From Hydractinia symbiolongicarpus (lineage: Eukaryota > Cnidaria > Hydrozoa > Anthoathecata > Hydractiniidae): DNA of 60,000 nucleotides. The DNA lies in NCBI RefSeq assembly GCF_029227915.1, contig NC_079877.1, forward strand, positions 15,674,851 to 15,734,850, given 5' to 3'. Position numbers and translations under genes: made by a program. The notes under the pieces were generated by a model. That model ran no database searches and was not told the DNA's origin. It worked only from the letters and a program-made list of their open reading frames with translations. The first letter of the stretch is position 1. The number at the start of each line of letters is the position of its first letter. Below are positions 35,550-46,076 of the stretch, in pieces.

Positions 35550-38084
35550 CCCTATTCAACACATGCTTTTTGGTCGCCCGGTTGCCACGCGTGGGCGCTG
35601 AAAGGGCGCCCATCTAATAATTTCTGACTGGTACATCCAATCTTGTTGAAACTTTCTACATTTGAAATTCAACCTTACTTTTACCCAATTCCATCATTAA
35701 ATTTCAACTTATATGTAGAGATTTAGTAGAGGCGGTCCGGATTTTTTTTTTCCTTTATAAATTTGATCGAAAATGTACTCCTGAGTCCATTTTTTTACCT
35801 ATATTCCATTTTTTAATTCTTTACAAGCAAATGAAATACAAACAAGCACCTAAAATGTTCACTTTTTCCATTTTTCCATAGCTACGACAATGTCCGATCG
35901 ATTACTGACATTTGTTGCATATTTGAACCTGATGGTTTCGACATGTACGTTTACCGAACTGTTGACATAGGGATTTTATACTGTTCACATGGTCTTTAAT
36001 TGCTCTTTTGCCTTTACCAGCTATCTCGAACATGCATGCATGGCACCGCATTCTTTTTTCGCTAATCAGTGGACCGAGGTCATTGTCCGGGGGTGGCGGA
36101 GCTGCTTTGCCAATTATCATTTGGATTTTGTATTGCGTCATCACATGAGGAATGTTTTTCTTCGCATATCTATCTCTGGTTTCACTAGTGCCATTACCAA
36201 ATCAAATTCAAACTCGAATGAACTCAGTTTACATGGGTTCGTATCTTTATTCAGTGCGTAAATTGTAGAGGAATTCACACGGGCCATATGCAGGATGTAC
36301 GCAAATGCAACTATAGTCCATTTTCTTGACTTGGTTTTTACGGTGTGAAACCCCATTCGCTGGTCAACTATGTCGGTCCCACCTTTTGTAAACTCGTACA
36401 GCTTATATAATGCTGTCTTCTGTCGTGTGTCGTCCTTGGTTTTCCCCAAAAGAGGTATTACGGTTGCCAGCGTCAGAACATTTTTTTTCCCGGTTTATGT
36501 TGATACAACATAGGAAGATAAGGTCAGCGGTCCGTTGTCCTGCCAATATATTTCAGTCGAAAAGGCTTCTCTTCCTTGAATATCCTTTATTTGTGGTAGG
36601 ATACATGAAATAGATGTGTAAAGCCGATCGAATGATATATTACGTCCACTCAAAGAACACGTTTGACTCAATCGCTCAACCAGGTACTTTACAATATTTT
36701 CTGTGCCCTGCACATAATATGGACCTTCACCAGAAACAGGTTTCCCACAGTAGGGAGCCGCAATGAAAGTGTACGGGTACCGAGTAGCATTCACTGACTT
36801 ATATAATAACCCATATTTTGCGGGCTTGCTCGGATTGTACTGTTTGAAGCTGATTTGTGTTCGCGGTGGGTACAATGTTTCATCTAGCGACAAATAATCA
36901 CCAGGGGCTAGACAACTCATGCATTCATTGTTGAAACTTTTAAACAATTCACGCATCGCTGCAAATCTATCCTCGTTCCACCTTTCATCGCGTGTTCTCT
37001 CATCGTCAAAATGTAAATGTTTCAATAAAAACGTAAATCTATTCCGTGACATTGTTGCAGCATAAATGGGTGGCCCATACTTTTAAGAAAATAGTTTCTT
37101 TATATTGATTGTGTTTTGTTTCCACAGTCCCCTGTGCAAAAACAAACCAATGAACGCACTCATTTCAACGACCGTACACTCCTTCATGATTGTCCCTAAC
37201 TTCTTTTGCGCAATAACCTCAAGTGTAATGGTGTGTACTGTCTGATTTGTGTTGTAATTAGTATTCATTACAATATTTTGAATCATATCAAGGTTAAAAA
37301 ATAGTTCAAATGCTCTTCGAGGAGATTCGGTATTTATCGCTTCTTCTCTCACGCCATGTGGGGCGATCATAACATTGGCTCTATTACGACAGCCAAGGTT
37401 TACACTTGGTTTATTGGTGTATCGGAACGTGATGTTGTTTTCTTTTATGTGACTTTGAACACGCCTTCAGTGGACTTTTGTTCTTCTGGTATGCTAAATT
37501 TATCATAATTATTTATGTCCAAGGCTGTATCAATACTGCGGACCAATCGCTGTGGTGTCAGTTGACGCCCCTGTAGTGGATCTCGCCTAACATCACCTAC
37601 CACTTCTTCCTCGTCTTCTTTCTCGTGATCTTCATCTTACTCATGATCTTCATCTTCCGCTTCGTCTACACCTTCAATTGCTTCTACATTTGTGTCATCT
37701 CCATCTAAATAAATGTAAATTGATTCAACATATCCAAAAAAATTGACATTGAATCATTTTTCATATGATATATAATCAGTAAAAGAAAAATTATTTTAAA
37801 AAAAATCATAATGTCTACCATTTTGAACTTTTTTATTTTTTTTATTTATTTATTTATACATTTTTTTATCTTAAACTGCATTTATATCGTAAATATACAT
37901 TTATAAGAACATGGATTGGACATCAGAAATTTTCAGATTTTTGACCAGTCGTGACAGACCTCTCACTAAGTCCGACCGGTTGAGATTTTCCCAAAAAAGA
38001 TTTAGGGACAGCGTGTGTTTCAAAAATACCAGCCGGTTAAAATGTGGTGGGCACTTATTGAGCGCCCACATGTGGTGAATACGG
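35550..38084 (-). mobile_element. piggyBac element, 2535 bp, TTAA target sites
   Basis: Ends CCCTATTCAACACATG and CCGTATTCACCACATG (right end read on the minus strand), each flanked by TTAA (35546-35549, 38085-38088), the diagnostic piggyBac target. Subterminal 'gggcgc' motifs recur at both ends. A broken transposase gene fills the interior on the minus strand. Confidence 0.88.
35902..37705 (-). pseudogene. piggyBac transposase (DDE_Tnp_1_7 family), frame-broken
   Basis: Starts near 37705 with an acidic region (DGDDTNVEAIEGVDEAEDED, then a TAA), continues NNITFRYTNKP...MIAPHG and SPRRAFELFF, then a break near 37083. The next frame (to 36495) has MSRNRFTFLLKHLHFDD, the first catalytic Asp in LSLDETLYPPRT with NPSKPAKYG, and the second in ISFDRLYTS. 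A further frame (36449-36141) has KGGTDIVDQRMG, the third Asp, and the last (to 35902) has a C-terminal Cys-rich RING-like module (CHACMFE...CRNHQVQICNKC). All three catalytic Asp are kept, but stops and frameshifts make it inactive. Nearly full length for the family. Confidence 0.85.
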
Positions 38085-38219
38085 TTAAAGACTTTACTGT
38101 TTTGTCTTATGACAGTACCTTCGACCTCAAATTAAATGAGAGCTTACTGATTAAGCGTGATACCCCTAATAATAACTGGCGTTATTAATTACTCGTTATG
38201 TTTTATTAACTTATGTTTA

Positions 38220-38440
38220 TAGTCTAGCGCTGTAATTTTTTTGGAATTCTGTTGTAACTTAGAAATGGGCGTTGACACCCGAAACGCATCAGAAAACTTT
38301 GTTTTGTTTTGATTCTTGTTGCTGTTGCCATCAAGTAGTATTATTGCTTTGATTTAATCTCAAGAATGTCCAGACCACTCTATATAGGAATATTTTCCGA
38401 AGAAATTACTGTATAAGATACCACATTGACGAGCCCTCAA
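38220..38440 (+). repeat. Repeat with hammerhead-like hairpin; inverted partner at 50450-50650
   Basis: Shares 'acccgaaacgcatcag', 'gattcttgttgct', 'catcaagtagta' and 'ggaatattttccgaag', 'gtataagataccacattg' with the complement of 50450-50650. 'gggcgttgacacccgaaac' (38267-38285) is a stem followed by GAAAC, like stem II and the 3' core of a hammerhead, but the CTGATGA half is degraded. Confidence 0.6.
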
Positions 38441-39039
38441 TTTTTCCCATTAGAGTGCAGTTACTGTATCCAGACAAAAATGATTATCTTTTAGAAGTGT
38501 GTTTCGTGAAGTGCTGAAGTGCTTTCACTTCTGACTGTATAACACGTAAACTAAAATTTTTATTTCGCTAAACACAGCTTACATTTCTTTAATAATAAAA
38601 ATAACTTTTTGAGTGTTCCTTTCACTATGCTACTGAGCGTAACATGTTTTTTTGGGTAAGGGTACCGTTTTTTGGGTTGAAATTTAGCGCCATTTCTTCA
38701 TTTTTAGTTCGCTTATGAACATTCAAAATTTTTCGATATGACGTGACGGCTTTTGCCATCCTGACTCATCAGTTAGTCAGTGGTGTGAAAAAAGTGCTTT
38801 TTCCCTTTTCATGATTTTATCGAGTAACACGCTCTCTTTTATCAGATTCAACAATATTTGATGACGTAATTTTGCACAGACTTACGTCATCCAAGTCTTT
38901 TATTCCAACTTTCCTACAATATTAACTAACGTTAGTAGTCTGTTTATCAGCCAAGCATCTTTAAATGACTGTTGTTTAAGCACTAAACTGCTGTAATTGA
39001 CTGACAATCTAGTGAGCAGTATTACGCAATTCCAAACTT
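38441..39039. other. Left-flank segment mostly missing from the right flank
   Basis: Only short pieces (for example 'acagtcagaagtgaaagc' complement near 38530) can be matched to 49850-49900. No gene seen. Confidence 0.35.
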
Positions 39040-40758
39040 ACCTAACTTATACAATAACTTATACAACAAATATCTAATAGCCAAGTCAGATTTTTAACTT
39101 GTATAAACCGAACACAAATAACGAAGTTAAATTTTTAACAAAAAACAAACGCAACAGTCCACTTATTGACTGTTCAATTGTACACTCAACATAAACGAGG
39201 ACGTTCCATAATTCCAGGTTTGTGAATAAAAATTAGAACATTGGAGGACGTAACGATGTTCACTTTTAACAGTTGTAAGAGCAGAAGGAACAAAAAATTA
39301 ACGTTACACCCGAGTTTCGATAATTGCAATTCATCGAGAAAGCGAATGAGAATAACACATTTGTTGCAACTTAAAAAAAAACAATGGCTTTTTTGCTCCT
39401 TATCTATTTAAAGGTTCTGCATCGCCGATTGCAAATAAATCTTAGGGTATACTATTGACATATTCAAATTATAAAAATACGTTTTCTGACCAAAAATTTC
39501 ACGTTAAATTTATTCTCTCAGTAGTTAGAAATAAATTACGTCATTGGATTATTATTAGCGTCAGATTACATTTAAATACTTGCCATGAGAGGTTAAATAG
39601 TAAACATTCTACTCCTAATATCCCTCAAGGGAAGGCAAAATAAACAAGGATATTTTTTGGTAAGTCTTAAATTGCGCAAACAAAATAAAAGGCTAATTCG
39701 TCGACTAAAATATTGGTTGATTAATTTCTGCTTGAATAATTTCTACTAGGAAAAGTACATGCAAAGAAGAAATTGTTACTCTGGTCTATTTATTAACGCT
39801 TTTTTAAAGATATTACCAAATTCATATTTTTTCTTCCCGCCTATATAAAATAAACAACAGAATTTCGGATAGTAACAGCAACGTGTTACATTTTTTGTAT
39901 TTCATTTTATTTTTTTAGTCTCTTGTAACTACATTATTGTGCTTTTCAAAGTTTCTGCAGCGTAGAGCGTGACAAGCACAGAATTAGTATCTTGTGCGAA
40001 CATGTCTATCTTATGTCACTAGAATTACGGAAGAAAGAAATTGTCAAATCCATCAAGGTGTGAATTGCTTTATTTAGCGTAGTTAACGGTAGCTAACTAA
40101 GTGTTACTGATTCCTTGGAGTTACTTGTTTAACATCACTTAAAATTGTCTGTTGGTTGAAAAAAATGCTTTAACACATCGTTTAAGAATTAAGAACGTTA
40201 GATAATAAATAAGTTGGTTCATTGGTTCTCCTAGTTGGCTAAAAATATTTCTCCACACAGAAGATTTTAAAATTTTCTTGTCTAGCCGGAAGCCAATGTT
40301 TTTTTCTTGTTTTGTCGCGAAATTGATTTTTATTATCTCCAACAACATTTTGTTGTGTAATTTAGGGCTAGCGTTGCCATAACTATAATTATGTTGTGTA
40401 CAGTGCGTGAATGTCGTATGAAGTTTATAAACTTCATGCTTCAAAAACTTTTAAGCATACACATGTTCATATCAGACCGAAATTATTTTCATGTGATATG
40501 AGGGAAATCAAGATCACGAATTAGTCACCTGAAGAAAAGCTCTATTTTTTGCCCAAAGTCTTACATTTAACAACGACATATATTTCTAAAAAAATACAAT
40601 CAAAACATAAACATTTATCAAGAAGCTACCTGTGTCTCATATCTTTAGAATAAAATCTCTCATAAAGTGCGTGTTTAGTCTGATTAATTTTTAAATGGCG
40701 ATGAGGGGTGAGAATAAAGAAATCGTAACTGTCACAAATTAAAAAAGCATCTTAAAAA

Positions 40759-42676
40759 TCACCTGTGTGTTAAGAATCGTGACCAAAAGAATACAGGTTT
40801 GACAATATAAGTTAATAAATAAACTTCCGGACACACATTAGTCTGAAAATAAAAACAACCGATTTTTTTTAGATATGTATTTTTTGAGATATATAATTTA
40901 AAGGGGCTACGAAACGGCTGCTGATTTCCGACTTTTGTGACTTAGAGGAAAGTTGAACTAATAGCAGTGTAGAGTTTATGATTACTGAAGACAAAAACAA
41001 CAACTTAAATCATTTAAACTGTCATACTGGACATCTAAATATAAATAAAACTGACAGGAAAGTCATCTTTTTAATAATATGCTAGGACATGCATTGGCGT
41101 CTCTCCCAAAAGTCATATCTCATTGTACCCATAATAATTACGATTTGATTGTATACAACGAATGCACGTTTTGCATGTTGACGTGGCTCTTTTCCTCTGA
41201 CTTTTACCAACTCCTTATCATCATAATCGCGAAATATCTTTGGAAATTTTGGCAAAATGGTGTTTTTAGTTTGAAAACACCTTCTTAACAGGTTCTAAAG
41301 TGAATTATACAAATGAAAAATGACGGTTATACACATTTTTAAAATCCAACTATATGTAAAGATATACTTACGGATCTGATATCTTCCATGTCTTTAGTCA
41401 ATGTCAAAAGACCAAGTGCTACTTGTGTGTTTAGAATGCTGTACTTGATGTTTCCGATTTTCCTTTCGTAATCTTTAATCAAGTTTAAACTATGAATGCT
41501 TTGTTTGATTAGCTGCAGGTAATCTCCTAATGCTTTTGGATTCTAAGAACAAAACCGCCTTAGTTTTACATTTTAAATGTTCTAAGAGATTGTCGTTAGT
41601 CCGATGAAAATCTAAAGAATTTACAGTCGTTATAGTTTGAGGATTTCATGTGTTGTTAGAACGACCTGCCTTGAGACGGAAGACAAAATGCGGATATTAC
41701 GGGGGGATCTCTCTAAGCGGACATCATCGATAAAAGTAATGTCTGCTTTGTAGAGATTTTGACATACATGGTTTTAGGCGTAATTTTGACTGAAAAGAGG
41801 CTTCTCAAATGTCGTCATTCCATTTCTATAATCCCCACTTCACAAGGTACATTTTATTTGGTACAGAAAATTGCGAGTATTTTCGAGTGTCTGCTTTATG
41901 AGTTACCCCGCATAAATAACATTTTTAGGCTAAAATCTATCAAATCAAAGTACCAATGTCCGTATAATAGGATTTTCCTCTTTAAAGGGCATCCGCTTTA
42001 GCGGGATTTCACTGTATTATAGAAAAGAGAGAAACAATACTACCATGAAAAGAGATGAAATGGTACTCACTTTCTTCCGACAATCACTAATATCAGAAAA
42101 TACTCTCGCGTTGAGAAATGAAAAGGTTTCTTCTTCGAATGTTCCTTCACAAAGTTTCATATGTGTGTTATTTGCTGAAGATTGTATCCCCTAAATTTTT
42201 GAATAGCAAGAAAAAATTTAATACATTCCACATTCGATTTTGACAAGGATATAAAGTTTTGTATCTATTTCCTGAAAACGATTGAAGTTGAATATGATAA
42301 ACTTACATAATAGCATTCCATGTCTTCAATGTATTTTGTTAAGACACCGTAACCAGTCAATCTGTTAGTTAAATTAAAGAGTTGGACTTGAGATTCAGCA
42401 CATTGAGCAGACAAGGCTCTTCTATTTCTGATTGGTAGATTGGTAAGGTTTCCTATGTTTTTCACGTAGCGGTTAATGTCGTGTTTGATTGAAGGCTCAT
42501 AAGCGTGTTTTGTGAGAAAATATGTAGTTACACTAGTAATCCCCATCACTACCATTCCGAAAAACAAAGCCAATACAAAATCTAGGAACAGAATATAAAA
42601 TTGTATAGCAACGTAGTAAACTTTCGCCATAAAATAAGTTCTTCTGCTAGCTATTGACATTACCTTTTACGTTCAT
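40759..42676 (-). CDS. Unrecognised small membrane/secreted protein, left palindrome copy (5 exons)
   Basis: Exons on the minus strand: 42676-42664, 42581-42307, 42190-42071, 41542-41372, 40842-40759, encoding the same 220-residue protein as the right copy (see 46077-47994 for details). All splice sites are the mirror images of that copy, and by eye the coding exons do not differ. Transcription runs away from the palindrome centre, so the two genes are divergent, sharing about 3.4 kb between their start codons that includes the 150-bp spacer. Intron 3 holds a small Tigger-like element present in both arms, so it predates the inverted duplication. Confidence 0.6.
41700..42014 (-). mobile_element. 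Tigger-like MITE, 315 bp (left copy)
   Basis: Mirror of 46739-47053: CAGTGAAATCCCGCTAAAGC at one end, a related CTAAGCGGAC terminus at the other, with flanking TA. It lies within intron 3 of the membrane-protein gene. The 80-codon open frame inside it is not a gene. Confidence 0.6.
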
Positions 42677-44301
42677 CTTGTTATTTTAACTAACAGAATT
42701 AAGCAATATCAATTTATCTTCACTAATTTTTTATCTAACTATCTTTTTAAAAGTTTACTTATATATGTGTTCAAAAATATGGGGAAAGTTTCTAAGGAAA
42801 GCCGTAATGTTTCTTGCCCTATATCGTCTTATCCTTTCAACATCAGAACACGTCATTTTTTCTTCTGACCCAATCAACGTAAGTCGTATAGGGTAACGCA
42901 GAAACAATGTCATTGTTTAAGCTTATATGACATGGCAAATCATTCTTCTAAGTTGTGTAGACATAAGCAAACTAGGAAGAATGTAAAAGAATATTACATT
43001 AAAAATCGCGAAGCTGCTTAAATTTTATGGGGTGATTCCTGAAATTTGCGAAAATTTTGACATGGAGAAAAAGTTATTTAGCTTTCCCATTTTTTGTACA
43101 GACATTTTTTGTTATGATCAGTTCTTATCTCCTCACTTATAGTATTAGTTCATATTTATTTTGTATCACCTACACAAAAAGCCACTGTGGAAATTCGTGA
43201 TTATTATTTAGTTCTCTCCTTTTCCCTTTTTTATTATTTTTATTTTCTTCTTTGTTTTCCGAATCAGTAAATTATTAATTTGTTTATCTAATTTCTGTCG
43301 CGAATTATTTTTGAAAATTTACTGATTAAATTAAAACCTTATTTTTGTTACTGTTACTCTACATCGCCTGGTTAGACAAGTAATAAATCAAGATATTGAC
43401 TTTTGCGGACAGTTGCGTTTTGTAAAATTTTGAAAAAAGGTCGAAGAATGTGGGTTCATAGACGTCTATGTAGAATTTTCATAGTTCAAGAGATACTTTG
43501 CGCTATGACAAAGTCGTATGATAACCGGGCCGCTTGTGCGTAACAAGTTATTCCCTGACGTGGTTGTTGGAGTAGTAAAGTCATGTAGGTAGCATAACAC
43601 GTGTATCAGAATTGATTAATTTGATGTTGGCTTAACTGACTCTTTGTATCATATCCCCTACTTATTAAAAGTAAACTATACTCTCATTTAAACTGAGTAA
43701 GTAAGTAATTCATTCATTCTTTAGTTCAATGGGCAGAATGCAATAAAATAGCATGCTAGGCTCTATTGGATTTGCGAAGTTATAAACGTTAGAGGCGTTG
43801 CTACAATTAATTGAGCGAAGTTCAACAATCTTCAAGATTTCCGATAACGAATTAAAACTTCATAAAACTCAGTTGCATTACATCGAAAATTCGTTTTGTG
43901 ATTAAGCAAATTTTAAATTCAACAAGACTACCTTCCTTACACTAAAGGAATGCGGCGATTGAATAAAAATAATAGTTCGTAGATCTCTTTCATTTTCAAA
44001 GTATATGATGTTCAGGAATTATTGATGTGCAAGCAAAAAAATGACTTTATGGTGCTGTAAGAACTATTGTCTTTGAAAAGTTTCGTTAGCCCATACGCAA
44101 GCAACAAATGTGATCAAAACTTGCTATAAAGTAATCACGCTGTACACAGAAATTGTGTTGTTTCTATTCGTGAAATGATGTGCTCATTCATGTACAACAT
44201 ATCAGGAACTACAATTGAGTCATGAAGTGAAAGGTATTACAAATCAGGAAGTCTTCTAACAATCGTCGTATTTTTCGCGATTTAAGGACAAAATTTAGGA
44301 T

Positions 44302-44451
44302 ATTAGACTAATTTCTGCGATAAAAACTATTTTTTTCGCAATAATAATCAGGGAGTTTTTAAAACATTTACACTGAAACATTGAAGTATTTTATTGTTAG
44401 GTTTAAGTACTTATAAGCAATCCGCTACTTAAACTTTAAAATTTTAAAAAA
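44302..44451. other. Palindrome spacer, about 150 bp
   Basis: The only non-mirrored part of the palindrome. Read on the minus strand it continues the homology of the right-arm unit with the third copy's flank at 30815-30960 (for example 'gtttcagtgtaa', 'gttttaaaaa'), so the spacer belongs to the right unit and the left unit was joined at about 44302. Confidence 0.75.
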
Positions 44452-46076
44452 ATCCTAAATGTTGTCCTTAAATCGCGAAAAATACGACGATTGTTAGAAG
44501 ACTTCCTGATTTGTAGTACCTTTCACTTGATGACTCAATTGTAGTTCCTGATATGTTGTACATGAATGAGCACATCATTTCACGAATAGAAACAACACAA
44601 TTTCTGTGTACAGCGTGATTACTTTATAGCAAGTTTTGATCACATTTGTTGCTTGCGTATGGGCTAACGAAACTTTTCAAAGACAATAGTTCTTATAGCA
44701 CGATAAAGTCATTTTTTTGCTTGCACATCAATAATTCCTGAACATCATATACTTTGAAAATGAAAGAGATCTACGAACTATTATTTTTATTCAATCGCCG
44801 CATTCCTTTAGTGTAAGGAAGGTAGTCTTGTTGAATTTAAAATTTGCTTAATCACAAAACGAATTTTCGATGTAATGCAACTGAGTTTTATGAAGTTTTA
44901 ATTCGTTATCGGAAATCTTGAAGATTGTTGAACTTCGCTCAATTAATTGTAGCAACGCCTCTAACGTTTATAACTTCGCAAATCCAATAGAGCCTAGCAT
45001 GCTATTTTATTGCATTCTGCCCATTGAACTAAAGAATGAATGAATTACTTACTTACTCAGTTTAAATGAGAGTATAGTTTACTTTTAATAAGTAGGGGAT
45101 ATGATACAAAGAGTCAGTTAAGCCAACATCAAATTAATCAATTCTGATACACGTGTTATGCTACCTACATGACTTTACTACTCCAACAACCACGTCAGGG
45201 AATAACTTGTTACGCACAAGCGGCCCGGTTATCATACGACTTTGTCATAGCGCAAAGTATCTCTTGAACTATGAAAATTCTACATAGACGTCTATGAACC
45301 CACATTCTTCGACCTTTTTTCAAAATTTTACAAAACGCAACTGTCCGCAAAAGTCAATATCTTGATTTATTACTTGTCTAACCAGGCGATGTAGAGTAAC
45401 AGTAACAAAAATAAGGTTTTAATTTAATCAGTAAATTTTCAAAAATAATTCGCGACAGAAATTAGATAAACAAATTAATAATTTACTGATTCGGAAAACA
45501 AAGAAGAAAATAAAAATAATAAAAAAGGGAAAAGGAGAGAACTAAATAATAATCACGAATTTCCACAGTGGCTTTTTGTGTAGGTGATACAAAATAAATA
45601 TGAACTAATACTATAAGTGAGGAGATAAGAACTGATCATAACAAAAAATGTCTGTACAAAAAATGGGAAAGCTAAATAACTTTTTCTCCATGTCAAAATT
45701 TTCGCAAATTTCAGGAATCACCCCATAAAATTTAAGCAGCTTCGCGATTTTTAATGTAATATTCTTTTACATTCTTCCTAGTTTGCTTATGTCTACACAA
45801 CTTAGAAGAATGATTTGCCATGTCATATAAGCTTAAACAATGACATTGTTTCTGCGTTACCCTATACGACTTACGTTGATTGGGTCAGAAGAAAAAATGA
45901 CGTGTTCTGATGTTGAAAGGATAAGACGATATAGGGCAAGAAACATTACGGCTTTCCTTAGAAACTTTCCCCATATTTTTGAACACATATATAAGTAAAC
46001 TTTTAAAAAGATAGTTAGATAAAAAATTAGTGAAGATAAATTGATATTGCTTAATTCTGTTAGTTAAAATAACAAG

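Larger units (their letters stand above)
39040..44301 (-). repeat. Left arm of giant palindrome
   Basis: Every position x from about 40140 to 44301 pairs with 88753-x in the right arm without net indels. The coding exons look identical. A few substitutions occur within 400 bp of the centre, and many substitutions and small indels occur distally below about 40450. The outer boundary is approximate. Confidence 0.95.

Noticed and set aside
38750-38800. CTGATGAG on the minus strand near 38775 as a hammerhead
   Set aside because: The bases between CTGATGA and the next GAAA do not form a stem II next to the core.
40139-40444. 101-codon frame mirrored at 48309-48614
   Set aside because: Nearly every difference between the two arms changes the amino acid (for example LHN/IDN, L/R, V/M), there are no splice sites, and it is outside the gene model; it looks unconstrained.
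41759-42001. 80-codon frame mirrored at 46752-46994
   Set aside because: It lies inside the Tigger-like MITE in an intron; its identity in both arms only reflects the palindrome.
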